In this document: in pieces, positions 29,580 to 39,514 of the stretch
Numbering within the stretch: position 1 is the first letter of the stretch
How the letters are laid out: each line of letters opens with the position of its first letter
The notes under the pieces: generated by a model
What the model saw: the letters and a program-made list of their open reading frames with translations, nothing else
The model's database searches: none
What the model was told of the DNA's origin: nothing
NCBI GenBank assembly: GCA_028561875.1
Contig: JAQQTI010000002.1
Location: 238,105 to 302,104, forward strand
Source of the DNA: Methanomassiliicoccaceae archaeon COG_1
GTDB taxonomy: Archaea; Thermoplasmatota; Thermoplasmata; Methanomassiliicoccales; Methanomethylophilaceae
DNA: 64,000 bases
Direction of reading: 5' to 3'
Translations under genes and position numbers: made by a program

Positions 29580-30086
29580 ATGAGGGCGCTGATCGTCTGC
29601 GGTAGCCCGCGCCGGGACGGATGCACCGGCTCCATGTGCGCGGGGCTCGCCGAGGGCCTTGCCGAGGGGGGCTTCGGCAGCGCCGAGACCCTGCGCCCGG
29701 CGGAGATGGACATCGGTTTCTCAGAGGGGGAGGACGACATGGCGGAGGTGTTCTCCGCCTTCAGGGAGGCGGACCTCTTCGTCCTGGCGACCCCCGTCTA
29801 CTTCAACGGCCCGTCTGCGCTCATAAAGAGCGTGGTGGACCGCTTCGACCCATACTGGCATAACGGCGGGGAGCACCCCCGGTACATGGCCTGCATGATC
29901 TGCGGGGGGAGCCCGGAGCCGAACTTCAGGAATACCGAGTCGATATTCAGGAGCCTCTGCAACACCGTTGGTTCGGAATGGCTCGGAGCATTGGAGATCG
30001 GCGGGTCGGACCATGCTGACAATGTGGCGTTCTTCGTCCGCGCAAAAGAATTCGGGAAGATGCTGGCTCGTTCTGTTTCGAGATGA
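29580..30086 (+). CDS. NADPH-dependent FMN reductase / flavodoxin-like protein
   Basis: A 168-residue flavodoxin-fold protein. RALIVCGSPRRDGCTGSM is the FMN phosphate loop and LATPVYFNGPSALIKSVVDR the second FMN-binding segment, as in iron-sulfur flavoproteins and FMN reductases; no extra cluster Cys motif is obvious. Probably a redox carrier or quinone/nitro reductase. Start ATG 29580 is near the predicted transcription start. Ends at TGA. Confidence 0.8.
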   Translation: MRALIVCGSPRRDGCTGSMCAGLAEGLAEGGFGSAETLRPAEMDIGFSEGEDDMAEVFSAFREADLFVLATPVYFNGPSALIKSVVDRFDPYWHNGGEHPRYMACMICGGSPEPNFRNTESIFRSLCNTVGSEWLGALEIGGSDHADNVAFFVRAKEFGKMLARSVSR

Positions 30087-30697
30087 GCGGGGAAGAGGTC
30101 CCCGAGGACGGTGCCGAACTTCCCCCCGACCCCCTTCGGGGAGTGCGGAACGACCTCCGCGGGGCCGCCCGCGAGATCGTCCCAGACCCCGGCGGGGACC
30201 CCCCCGTCGGGGTCGGAGACCGCGACCTTCCCGTAGCCGAGGTCCGCCAGCGCGCGCACTATGCGCAGTAAGTCGTTCTCTCCGGCGGCGTATGGCCTGC
30301 CCTCCCAGCATTGGACGAGGGGGATGCAGTCGTCGGAGAGCTCGATGGCATCGCGGAAGACCTGCGGAGAGGCCGTGTGATACGGAATCAGGAGCTTCGA
30401 GAGGTTTCCGAGGAAGGCGTCGAGGATGTCCGTGGGGTACCTCACGGTCTCGATGAGCCAGACATCGTTGCCTGGAATCCTGCAGCGCTCCACGAAGCGG
30501 GGGTTGAACTCGCCCGCGTTCAGACTCTGCACATCGGTGACGGCGACGGTGCCGCGCCCCCTCGTCCTCAGACACCCCACGCCGTCAAGGGGCGCCGTAT
30601 CCCCGAGGGAGAAGCGGGCCCCGTCGAAGGAGGCGGGGCCCGCGAAGAGCCTGCCGCCGACCAGCTCGCAGTAGGCGAGCGGTATGGAATCGCTCAC
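30068..30697 (-). CDS. Uncharacterised alpha/beta protein
   Basis: A 209-residue soluble protein starting GTG 30697, three bases after the stop of the membrane gene upstream. Alternating strands and helices (GTVAVTDVQSLNAGEF, YGKVAVSDPDGGVP) suggest a TIM-barrel or Rossmann fold, and HisA-like proteins are a possibility I cannot confirm. The frame reaches CGA at 30068-30070, overlapping the convergent reductase by 19 bases. The next canonical stop (29798) is 89 codons on, wholly antisense to the reductase. Confidence 0.55.
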
Positions 30698-30699
30698 CC

Positions 30700-31116
30700 T
30701 CAACCCGTTCCGACGATGTACTTGGTCCCGCGCAACATCGGGATGTGGTACATCACGATGTTGCAGGCCAGGGCCATCATGGCGAACATCGTGGCGCCGT
30801 AGGGGCCGAAGGAGACACGCCCGGAGACCTCGTCCCAGGCGATGAACGTCGCGGAAAGGACGATTGTTGCCAATGCGACGACCGAAGAGACCGGTGCGAA
30901 AATCCTGCCGAACACTGGCACGATGAACGCGTCGACAATGCCGAGGATGGCAACGGCGAGAGCCAGGGTGCAGCAGAGCAGAGGTATGTGCCTCTGCAAG
31001 CCGTTCAGGCCCTGGCCGTATCCCGCCTCGCACCAGTTGCAGAACAGCAGAAAGAACAACGAGAGGAAAATGCTGCTCACCACGATCGGCGTCGCATCCG
31101 ATTTCGATTCCGACAT
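30700..31116 (-). CDS. Small membrane protein with four predicted helices
   Basis: A 138-residue protein starting ATG 31116 with hydrophobic segments around residues 10-30, 45-65, 72-92 and 105-125. No charged pore or transporter motif. A TATA-like CATTTATC at about 31141-31151 fits its promoter. It precedes and probably is co-transcribed with the 209-residue gene. Function unknown. Confidence 0.6.
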   Translation of the reverse strand: MSESKSDATPIVVSSIFLSLFFLLFCNWCEAGYGQGLNGLQRHIPLLCCTLALAVAILGIVDAFIVPVFGRIFAPVSSVVALATIVLSATFIAWDEVSGRVSFGPYGATMFAMMALACNIVMYHIPMLRGTKYIVGTG

Positions 31117-31480
31117 GGGCGGTGAATCGAGGAACTTGTAGATAAATGATGAAGAGAAGGGCGCCAGCCGGGAGAGGATGGGTCGACGGTCGCCTACCAG
31201 CTGCCCCGTATAGCTGCCTCTCGGACGGGGAGGCGGCAGGAGCCTGATCGGGGCGAGAGCGACATTCTCGCCGGGATGCACGCTCGGGATGCGCCGCGGG
31301 AAGGATCACGGCGATGCATGCGACGAATTGCCTGGGCTTGCGTTTGCCAGAGGGTCCCTCGGATCCTGCCGGGAACGGCTTCGCGTACCCGTGCCGCAGA
31401 TACGTTGTCTTGGGCACGCCCGGGAACGGTTGCTACCATCCCTGGCAACGACTGCGACACGATCCACAATCACCGGCCTG
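31117..31480. other. Long divergent intergenic region with hairpins
   Basis: About 360 bases between leftward and rightward genes. It contains GCGAGA-gcgacat-TCTCGC (31252-31270), a GCCTC/GAGGC hairpin near 31214-31232 and a GTTGC/GCAAC hairpin near 31427-31447. No convincing coding frame. Size and structure would suit an untranslated RNA, but I recognise no RNase P or SRP RNA core. Confidence 0.3.
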
Positions 31481-31483
31481 CGG

Positions 31484-31494
31484 CATCAGTATTA
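31484..31494 (+). promoter_or_regulatory. TATA box of the superoxide reductase gene
   Basis: AGTATTAAATAG lies about 35 bases before ATG 31528. Confidence 0.5.
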
Positions 31495-31527
31495 AATAGT
31501 CACAATCCGAAACGGGGCCCGATAGCT

Positions 31528-31911
31528 ATGGCAGGAGGCATCACACTGTACAAATGCGAGAAATGCGGGAACGTCTACGAAAAGGTCCACAGGGCATGCG
31601 GATGCGACCCGGTCTGCTGCGGCCAGACCTGTTCCGAGCTCGAAGCCAAGACCGCCGACCCGGATGAACAGAAGCACGTCCCCTGGATCGAGAAGCAGGA
31701 CGGCGGGTACCTCGTCAGAGTGGGCAAGAACGCGCCCCACCCGATGGACCCCGACCATTACATCGTCTTCATCGAGCTCTGCGCCGACGGCATCCTCATG
31801 AGGAGATACCTCAAGCCCGGCGACAAACCCGAGGCGTTCTTCCCGGTGAAGGCCGACAAGGTCGTCGCCTGGGAGTACTGCAACAAGCACGGCTACTGGA
31901 AATCCCAGCGA
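31528..31911 (+). CDS. dfx: Desulfoferrodoxin / superoxide reductase
   Basis: A 127-residue two-iron protein that reduces superoxide to peroxide in anaerobes. Centre I ligands are YKCEKCG and the vicinal pair in VCCGQTC; centre II ligands are in KHVPWIE, HPMDPDHYI and CNKHG. The family ends just after HGYWK, and here SQ then CGA (31909-31911). TGA follows six codons later. Confidence 0.93.
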
Positions 31912-31982
31912 GGCCCGCCGGGCGAGGCATGATTCTCAAATGTTAAATGGCCGTTGGACGATTCGCTCCCATCGGTGCGACC

Positions 31983-32252
31983 ATGGCAAACGGTAACGAA
32001 CCCAAGGCGACCAGCAGGCACGAGAAGATCGCGAAGTCCAAGGAGGACGCGCTCCAGGCCAAGAAGAACAAGGTCGAGGCGGAGAAATCCGTCCTCCGCA
32101 AGATGAAGGCCCAGCGCAGGGAGGACATAAAGAAACTCCCGCGGGAGGAACGTGCTGCTGCGAAGGAGAAGCTCCGCGAGGACGTCGCCGCCCAGAAGGA
32201 GAGGATCGCGGAGGCGAAAGCGGAGTGCTTCGCCGCCCGTGACGGGGCCTGA
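31983..32252 (+). CDS. Small Lys/Glu-rich coiled-coil protein (89 aa)
   Basis: An almost entirely helical, highly charged protein (KKNKVEAEKSVLRKMKAQRR and similar). No known family. TTAAATGG at 31942-31949 fits a TATA box with start ATG 31983; an in-frame ATG at 31947 lies on the box and is rejected. Ends at TGA. Confidence 0.55.
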   Translation: MANGNEPKATSRHEKIAKSKEDALQAKKNKVEAEKSVLRKMKAQRREDIKKLPREERAAAKEKLREDVAAQKERIAEAKAECFAARDGA

Positions 32253-32297
32253 AACGATTCCGGCCGCCTGCGGTGGCGGCGCCCCCTTTCAGGGGTC

Positions 32298-32425
32298 AAT
32301 TTTTATATAGCATCGATGAATGGATGCAATACCGTTCGGGAGATGCATGCATGATTTTCGACGCAGACGCCGGCCTCATACCTCTTCAGTGAGTCAGCGG
32401 AAGCGGGGACGGTTTGGTGGTTTTT
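32298..32425 (+). promoter_or_regulatory. Promoter and leader of the leu operon, with a tiny leader frame
   Basis: TTTTTATATAG (about 32300-32311) is a good TATA box, giving a leader of roughly 90 bases, long for this genome. Inside it ATG 32351 opens a 13-codon frame ending TGA 32390-32392 (it encodes MIFDADAGLIPLQ). This could be a regulatory leader peptide or chance. The segment 32253-32297 has a GC-rich hairpin probably ending the previous gene. Confidence 0.4.
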
Positions 32426-34027
32426 ATGAAAACTCAGCAAACCAGTGAAAGCGCTAGAAGGTTGGAAGAGATGTTCGCGGTCAGCCCGTACAACCAGCTT
32501 GCGCTCTCCGACGTGGGTCCCATCGAAGACGTGAAGCTCTTCGACACAACACTGAGGGACGGCGAGCAGGCCCCCGGGATCGCGTTGAGCCCGGACGACA
32601 AGGTACGCATCGCACAGGCCCTCGACAACCTCGGCACGGACATCATCGAGGCCGGGTTCGCGGTGTCGAGCGAGATCGAGAAGGAGACCATCAGGCGGAT
32701 AGCGGACCTGAACCTGGAAGCGAGGGTGTGCTCGCTGGCGCGGTGCGTGAAGAAGGACATCGATGCCGTCATGGACTCCGGGCTGGACTACGTGCACGCG
32801 TTCATCGCCACCTCCGACCTGCACATGAAATACAAGCTGAAGATGACTCCGGAAGAGGTCAGGGCGCGTGCGGTGGAGACCGTAGAGTACGCAAGGGAGC
32901 ACGGCCTGGCCGTCATGTTCTCCTGCGAGGACGCCACCCGCTCGCGCATGGACTTTATGAAGGAAATCCTGCTCGACGTGCAGGACGCGGGGGCGTCCTC
33001 GGCCAACATCCCCGACACCGTCGGGGTCATCATCCCCAGGGCGTACGGCGCCATGATCGGGGAACTGCGCGAGACTCTGAAGATGCCCATCTCCGTGCAC
33101 TGCCATAACGACATGGGCCTGGCCCTGGCCAACTCACTGGCCGCCGTGGAGAACGGCGCCACCATCGTGCAGGGCTGCGTCAACGGCATCGGAGAGAGGA
33201 CCGGCAACGTCGCTCTGGAGGAGGTCGCGGTCAACCTGTTCGCCAATTACGGCGTGCGGACCTACGACCTCTCGAAGATCTCCTCCTCCTCGGCGCTGAT
33301 CGAGAGGATCACCGGCTTCTCCATGGCCGCCAACAAGCCCATAGTGGGAAGGAACGCCTTCGCCCACGAATCCGGCGTGCACGTGCACGGCATCATGAAC
33401 AACACCGCGACCTACGAGCCCTTCCTGCCCGAGGTCGTCGGCGCCGAAAGGAGGCTGGTGGTCGGCAAGCTGTCCGGCTCCCACCTGGTGGAGGAGAAAC
33501 TGAAGGAGCTGGGGATTGAATTCCCGCAGGAGCACATGGGCGAGCTGATGGAGGCCGTGAAGAGGGCCTCGATCGGCGGCAAGGAGGTCACCGACGCAGA
33601 GATCGGCGCCCTGGCCGACGACATCGTGTGGAAGAAGTCCACCGTACGGAGGGAGTGCGCCCTGGAGGAGCTGACCGTCACCACCGGGAGGTCCACCACC
33701 CCCACCGCTACCGTCAAGATAAGAAGGGCGGACGGCACCGAGGTGACCGTCGCCGACGTGGGCGTCGGCCCGGTCAACGCCGCCGTCAACGCCATAAGGA
33801 AGGCCGTGAACCCGAGCATGACCATGGAGGAGTACAAGCTGTCCGCCATCACCGGCGCGAGCGACTCCCTCTGCCGGGTCGCAGTCACCATGAAGAACGT
33901 GCAAAACGACGGTAACCTGTCCTTCGGCAGGGCCGTAGGCATGGACATAGTGGAGACGTCTGTGGACGCCACGATGGCGGCCATCAACAGGGACTTCGCC
34001 CGCGTCATCCGCGAGGACAGACGCCGA
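32426..34027 (+). CDS. leuA: 2-isopropylmalate synthase (or citramalate synthase)
   Basis: A 533-residue Claisen condensing enzyme. LFDTTLRDGEQAPGIALS, SVHCHNDMGLALANSLAAVENGA and HESGVHVHGIM belong to the DRE-TIM barrel; residues after about 400 form the LeuA regulatory domain that senses the end product. With leuC, leuD and leuB downstream it makes leucine or, as citramalate synthase, isoleucine precursors. The regulatory domain ends at INRDFARVIREDRR and CGA (34025-34027); without it the frame runs 424 codons more, through all of LeuC. Confidence 0.88.
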
Positions 34028-34039
34028 GGGCTGATCACC

Positions 34040-35302
34040 ATGGGGAAAACAATCGCAGAGAAGATCCTGTCCGCCCACTCGCGTACCGACGCGAGGGCGG
34101 GACAGATAGTCGTGGCCGACGTGGACTACGTCATGGTGAACGACGTCACCGGCCCGATAGCGTTCAGGAAGTACGAGGAGATAGGCAACGGCAGGATGTT
34201 CAAGGACCGCATGGTCCTCATCCCCGACCACTACGTGCCGAACAAGGACGTCGACTCCGCCGTGCAGGCCAAGGAGATGAGGGACTTCGCAGGGAAGCAC
34301 GGCCTGCCCAACTACTTCGAGGTGGGTAAGGGCGGCGTCTGCCACCAACTGATGGTGGAGGAGGGCTTCGCGGCCCCCGGCAGGCTCATCGTCGGGGCGG
34401 ACTCCCACACCTGCACCTACGGCGCGGTGAACGCCTTGTCCACAGGGATCGGGTCCACCGAGGCGGGGGTGGTGTTCGCCACCGGCAAGCTGTGGTTCAG
34501 GGTCCCGGAGTCCATCAGGATAGAGCTCACCGGGGAGTTCAGGAGGCACGTCGGAGGCAAGGACCTCATCCTAAAGATCATCTCCGACATCGGCGTGGAC
34601 GGTGCCAACTACAAGGCGCTGGAGTTCTGCGGGCCCGGCGTGGCCAACATGCCGGTGCCGGACAGGCTCACCGTGTCGAACATGGCCATAGAGGCCGGCG
34701 GCAAGGCAGGGATATTCCCCTGCGACGAGAGGACGGAGGACTATATCAGGGGCTTCGTGAGGGGGGGGTACTCCCCCGTCGAGGCGGACCCCGACGCGCG
34801 GTACTGCAGGACGCTGAAATACGACCTCTCCGAGCTGGAGAGCGTGGTCGCCTTCCCCCACCTGCCTAGCAACGGGCACAAGGTGAAGGACGTCGACGTG
34901 AGAATCGACCAGGCATACCTCGGCAGCTGCACGAACGGCCGCATCGAGGACATGCGGGCCGCCGCCGAGATCGTCAGGGGCCGGAAGGTGGCGGACGGGG
35001 TGAGATTCATAGTCGTGCCCGCCTCGCAGAGAGTGCACCGGCAGATGGCCGACGAGGGCCTGATGCAGGTTTTCCTTGACGCCGGGGCCTTCGTCTCCGG
35101 CCCCACCTGTGGCGCATGCCTCGGAGGGTACATGGGGATCCTCGCCGCCGGCGAGAGGGCGGTCTCGAGCACGAACAGGAACTTCATCGGCAGGATGGGA
35201 GACAAGGCCTCCGAGGTGTACCTCGCGAGCCCGGAGGTGGTGGCCGCGTCCGCCATCGCGGGGAGGATCGTCACGCCAGCGCAGCTGGGGGTGCAGAGAT
35301 GA
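34040..35302 (+). CDS. leuC: 3-isopropylmalate dehydratase, large subunit
   Basis: A 420-residue aconitase-family subunit with a 4Fe-4S cluster: GADSHTCTYGAVN, YLGSCTNGRIEDM and SGPTCGACLGGYMG carry the three Cys. MGKTIAEKIL is the standard N terminus and GAGGG sits nine bases upstream of ATG 34040, so it is a separate gene from leuA, 12 bases after the CGA. The stop TGA overlaps the leuD start. Confidence 0.92.
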   Translation: MGKTIAEKILSAHSRTDARAGQIVVADVDYVMVNDVTGPIAFRKYEEIGNGRMFKDRMVLIPDHYVPNKDVDSAVQAKEMRDFAGKHGLPNYFEVGKGGVCHQLMVEEGFAAPGRLIVGADSHTCTYGAVNALSTGIGSTEAGVVFATGKLWFRVPESIRIELTGEFRRHVGGKDLILKIISDIGVDGANYKALEFCGPGVANMPVPDRLTVSNMAIEAGGKAGIFPCDERTEDYIRGFVRGGYSPVEADPDARYCRTLKYDLSELESVVAFPHLPSNGHKVKDVDVRIDQAYLGSCTNGRIEDMRAAAEIVRGRKVADGVRFIVVPASQRVHRQMADEGLMQVFLDAGAFVSGPTCGACLGGYMGILAAGERAVSSTNRNFIGRMGDKASEVYLASPEVVAASAIAGRIVTPAQLGVQR

Positions 35303-35793
35303 CCCCGAAGGCGATGGAGGGCAGGGCGTGGAGGTTCGGAGACGACGTCGACACGGACCAGATAATCCCCGCCGAAAGACTGGTTTCGAGCAATCTGGAC
35401 CACCTTAACGAATTCATCTTCGAGAAGGTCAGGCCGGGATTCGCGTCCATGGTGGGGGAGGGGGACATCCTCGTCGCCGGCAGGAACTTCGGCTGCGGCT
35501 CCTCCAGGGAGCACGCCCCCCTTTCCCTGGTGGAGGCGGGTTTCAGCTGCATCGTGGCGGAGTCGTTCGCGCGCATCTTCTACCGCAACTCCATGAACAT
35601 CGGTCTGCTCCTCATCGAGTGCAAGACCGACATCGAGGAGGGCGACGTCGTGATGGTGAGCATCGCTGACGGCATAGTAAGGGACGATACCAGCGGCAGG
35701 GAGTGGAGGTTCGAGAGGTACCCCGGCTTCATCGCCCGGATGATCGCCGCCGGCGGGCTCGTGAACCTCGTGAAAGAAGGGGAGTTCGAATGA
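35299..35793 (+). CDS. leuD: 3-isopropylmalate dehydratase, small subunit
   Basis: A 164-residue swivel-domain partner of LeuC. FGDDVDTDQIIPAERL and AGRNFGCGSSREHAPL are diagnostic. It overlaps leuC (ATGA) and leuB, so all four enzymes are translated from one message. The homologous homoaconitase small subunit looks alike, but the LeuA regulatory domain upstream favours the leucine/isoleucine pathway. Confidence 0.92.
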   Translation: MTPKAMEGRAWRFGDDVDTDQIIPAERLVSSNLDHLNEFIFEKVRPGFASMVGEGDILVAGRNFGCGSSREHAPLSLVEAGFSCIVAESFARIFYRNSMNIGLLLIECKTDIEEGDVVMVSIADGIVRDDTSGREWRFERYPGFIARMIAAGGLVNLVKEGEFE

Positions 35794-36911
35794 GACATTT
35801 CGCAATCGTTCCCGGTGACGGCATCGGCCCCGAGGTCGTCAAGGTCGGGATGGACTGCATGGAGGCGCTGTGCGAGGTCACCTCGTTCGACTTCGACGGC
35901 GAGGTGTTCGACATCGGCGGCGAGAGGTACCTCCGCACCGGCGAGCTCCTCACCGACGAGGACGTCTCCGATCTGAAGAAGAAGGACGCCATCTACTTCG
36001 GTGCCATCGGCGACCCGAGGGTCAGGGCCGGTGTCCTCGAGGGCGGCATCCTCCTCAAGATGAGGGCGGTGTTCGACCAGTACGTCAACCTCCGCCCGGT
36101 GGTCTCGTGGTTCCCGTATGTCCCCCTGAAAAGGGAGGTTCCCTTCGACATCCACTTCCTGAGGGAGAACACCGAGGACTTCTACATGGGCCTCGGAGCA
36201 CGGCTGGGCAAGGCCGGGGGCTACGGGGCGGAGCTCGAAGTTAGAAGGGAGTCTTACAACATGACCTTCGACGTGAGGGGCGTGCCCTCGGCAGACGACG
36301 AGTATTCCATCGAGATCGGCCTGCTGTCCCGCAGAGGGGTAGCCCGCTTCGCCGATTACGCGTTCGGGTACGCGCAGGGGAGGGGCGAAGACAAGGTCAC
36401 CCTCGTGGACAAGGCCAACGTCATAACAAACAACTACGGCATGCAGAGGGAGATCTTCCAGCAGAAGGCCGACGAGTACGGCATGAAGCTGGAGTTCATG
36501 TACGTCGACGCCATGTCCATGGCGATGATCGTACGCCCTGAGACCTTCGGCACGGTAGCGGTGCCCAACCTCTTCGGTGACATCCTCACCGACCTCGGCG
36601 CGCAGCTGCAGGGCGGCCTCGGCATGGGCGGGAGCGGCAACATCAACCCGAACGGGCTGAGCATGTTCGAGCCGATCCACGGATCCGCACCGGACATCGC
36701 CGGGCAGGGGAGGGCGAACCCCATAGCCGCCGTGCTCGCCGCGGAGCTGCTCCTGGACAACCAGGGGTACCCCGAGGAGGGGCGGATGCTGCGCGCCGCC
36801 GTGAGGCACTGCCTCGACAGCATGCAGGTCACCCCGGACCTCGGCGGGAGGCTGAGGACAGAGGAGGTCGGCGAAGCGATGGTCGGATTCATCCTCAACC
36901 AGAAGAGGTGA
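35790..36911 (+). CDS. leuB: 3-isopropylmalate dehydrogenase
   Basis: A 373-residue NAD-dependent beta-decarboxylating dehydrogenase. AIVPGDGIGPEV, FLRENTEDFYMG, the metal-binding VDAMSMAM with FGDILTD, and the adenine-site EPIHGSAPDIAGQ are in place. Last gene of the leu operon; stop TGA 36909-36911 is followed at once by pcc1. Confidence 0.93.
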   Translation: MRHFAIVPGDGIGPEVVKVGMDCMEALCEVTSFDFDGEVFDIGGERYLRTGELLTDEDVSDLKKKDAIYFGAIGDPRVRAGVLEGGILLKMRAVFDQYVNLRPVVSWFPYVPLKREVPFDIHFLRENTEDFYMGLGARLGKAGGYGAELEVRRESYNMTFDVRGVPSADDEYSIEIGLLSRRGVARFADYAFGYAQGRGEDKVTLVDKANVITNNYGMQREIFQQKADEYGMKLEFMYVDAMSMAMIVRPETFGTVAVPNLFGDILTDLGAQLQGGLGMGGSGNINPNGLSMFEPIHGSAPDIAGQGRANPIAAVLAAELLLDNQGYPEEGRMLRAAVRHCLDSMQVTPDLGGRLRTEEVGEAMVGFILNQKR

Positions 36912-36913
36912 GC

Positions 36914-37153
36914 ATGTTAACCCTCGACCTCCGCTTCGCATATGACGACGAGAGGACCGCAAAGGCGGTCCTCGCCGCCGTCGCCCCCGAGAACGGGGGG
37001 TACGTCGGGGCGAGGATCGACGGATGCGCGGTTTTCTACCATATCGAGGCCGAGACCGCCGGCGCGATGCGGAACACCGCGGATGACCTCCTTGCCTGCA
37101 TCCGGGCGGCGGAGGAGGCCGCCGGCCTCGCCTCGGAGCCCGAGGTCCCGTGA
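36914..37153 (+). CDS. pcc1: KEOPS complex subunit Pcc1
   Basis: A 79-residue protein with the Pcc1 fold: an N-terminal strand LTLDLRFAYDDERTAKAVL, a central IEAETAGAMRNTADDLLACI helix matching the family pattern. It is the dimer-forming subunit of the t6A machinery; Cgi121 is elsewhere (15280). ATG 36914 follows AGAGGTGAG; GTG 36908 is an alternative. Its TGA at 37151-37153 is three bases from the CGA end of convergent tgtA. Confidence 0.85.
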   Translation: MLTLDLRFAYDDERTAKAVLAAVAPENGGYVGARIDGCAVFYHIEAETAGAMRNTADDLLACIRAAEEAAGLASEPEVP

Positions 37154-37156
37154 AAC

Positions 37157-39091
37157 TCGTTCGTCCTCTTCCTTGCCTGAGCGGACCTTCACGGCGATGC
37201 CTCTCTCCATCACCCTTATCTCGTCGGCGACCAGAAGCATCTGCCCTGTCGCGATCGGCGCGTCGTCCCCGTCCACGATGATGGCCTCGTCCTTCGGCAC
37301 GAGGCCATCGTCTGCGCACATCACGAACTGACAGAACACGTTCCTCCCCTTGGCTACGAAGGGTACCGCGTCGTCCGCGACCTGCACGCGCATGAACGGC
37401 GCTGGAATCGCTTCCACGATGCGCTTGGCACCTTCCATCTTCAAGGTGAAAAACCCGTCACCGGCGCGCATCGAGAGGACGTGCTCCCCGTCGGAGATGA
37501 CGTTACGGATCTTGCCGGTCTTGCGACTGACCCTCAGTTCGATCTCTCCCTTGAACAACACGTCCGCGGCTTCGACCCCGAACTGATAGCGGGCGACGGC
37601 CTTCGCGCGTTCGGTGTCCGCGTCGAGGGGGATGTCCCCCCCGTATTCCGGCAGATCCGCCGCGTTGACCACCTCCGAGAAGTGCTTCTCGAGGAACGCT
37701 ATCGCGATGCCCTCCGACTCCGACGCGGTGTCGGAGTCCTCGATCACCGGGAACAGCGACTGCGCCAGAGGGTACATCTCGTCTAGCTCGGCGGGCACCG
37801 GCCCGAACGGCGAGAGCACAACGGGCTCGTAACCTCCCCTCCGCGCGTTCGCGAACTCGTTCTCGAAGGCGCGGGAATAGGGTTTGCTCCCTCCGCCGTA
37901 GAACACCGCCGCCTTCGGCAGCGGCGGGACGTAGCGGCTCATTATGCGTTCGGCATAGCGGCGGAACACGGGCCTCGCGCGCGTCTCGATGCCGGTGTAG
38001 AACATGCCGCAGTCCCTCGACAGGGGGTCGTACCCCTCCATCTGTCCCTGGTACTCCCTCAGCCTCCTCAGACCGTCGAGCATGGCCGGATGCGCCCTGC
38101 ACCTCTGCTCGGCCAACTCCCACAGGCGGCCCTCCGAGAGGTACCTCCTTATCAGGGCCATCTCCTGCGTGATCTGGTATAGGTTGTGTCTCGCTATCCT
38201 CCCCGTCCTGTCGTTCTTCGGCATCGCCCTCAGCTGTTCGAGGGTGGCCCCCCTGCACGACGGGCAGTTGCACCCGAGTGACCGCATGTCCTGCAGGCGG
38301 AAGGTACCGTCGATGAACATCATGCGGTCATCCTTCGCGAACTTCGCGTATGAGGCGGAGTCGAAGAGGTCGCATCCCATCAGGACGGCGAAAGCGAGTA
38401 CCATCGGATGCCCCGCGCCGAAGAGATGCACCGGGCGGTTCGGGTTGAGCCCCCTCTTCGAAGACATGACGACGTCAACGAGATCCGCGTAGCGGTACTG
38501 CTCCATGAGCGGGACCACGCCGCCGATCGGGTGCACGTCGGCATCCACAGACGCCATCTCCCTCGCGCACCTTTCGCGCAGCGCAGGGTAGATCGAGCCC
38601 TGCACGACGGCGTTGACCATCATATCGCCCTTCGCGGCGACGGCCTCCCTTGTCCTCTCGAGGGTGGTGTTGACGGCCTCGGACGTCTGCTCCTCCGTCC
38701 AGAACGGCTCGGTGAAGATGTCGAGGACGGTGCCGATGTCGGTGCCGATGGCCTTCTGGAACTCGATGATCTCTGGGTTCGTCATCTCCACCTCGCCGTA
38801 CATGTGGCTCTGGAACGTGCCGGAATCGGTCATGATCACGCCGGGGAAGTCGAGCATCCCATGGAGCCCCCTCTTCCTCGCCTCGGCGTTCAGCTCGGGC
38901 GTGTTCTTTATGATGTAGGAATTGGTGATGAGGGCGCGGAAACCGAACTCGTCGTAGAGCTCCCGCGCGGTAACCGTCCTGATCTTGGGATTGACGACTG
39001 GCAGCAGAGCGGGGGTCTCGAGCACCCTCCCCGCGGTGGTTGTTAGATTTCCCATGCGGGCCATACCGTCGCGGCGGGTTATCTCGAACAT
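37157..39091 (-). CDS. tgtA: tRNA-guanine(15) transglycosylase (archaeosine)
   Basis: A 644-residue enzyme inserting preQ0 at tRNA G15. The catalytic Asp is in GVIMTDSGTFQSH; the zinc site is CNCPSC with a later His; the C-terminal PUA domain includes GDDAPIATGQMLLVADE. PUA ends at VKVRSGKEEDE then CGA (37157-37159). Without this stop the frame crosses the whole antisense of pcc1 to 36917. ATG 39091 overlaps the upstream gene's CGA (CGATG). Confidence 0.93.
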
Positions 39092-39489
39092 CGCATCACT
39101 TTGTTCTGTTCGCAGTCAGCATACGCCTTGGAGATGGCGTTCTTCATCAGGAGGTCGGGGATGTCCTCTATGTAATCCCTGTTCCAGTCGTCCGGGGCCC
39201 TCTCGAAGCCGATGATCATGCTGCTGCTCGGGGAGGGAGGCACCTCGGGCTTCTTTATTTCGAGGCCGTCAAGTATGTCCTCGACATCGCGGCCGTTGAC
39301 GGCGACCGCCGACTTCCGCCCTTCGACGATCTTCGCCTCGAAGCGCACGGAGATGCCGGCGAACTTCATCTCGGAAACCAGCCCGTTTACGTAGTCACAC
39401 ATCTCCTGCACGGAGGTACGCCTGAGGTCGGACCCCGGCGGTATCCGCATTTCGCCGGGGTGAGTATAGATTATATCAATCATCGCCAT
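39091..39489 (-). CDS. Conserved-looking hypothetical protein
   Basis: A 132-residue soluble protein, beta strands first (MIDIIYTHPGEM, GISVRFEAKIVEG), helices last (DLLMKNAISKAYADCEQN). No family recognised. It ends at CGA (39091-39093) overlapping the tgtA ATG; a TAA follows three codons later. Operon position suggests a link to tRNA modification, inference only. Confidence 0.6.
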
Positions 39490-39514
39490 GTGCGCTGGTG
39501 CGTATGGGATGCGG

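Noticed and set aside
31117..31480. SRP RNA or RNase P RNA in the gap
   Set aside because: The GGAA-loop motif with the expected flanks and the RNase P conserved cores were not found.
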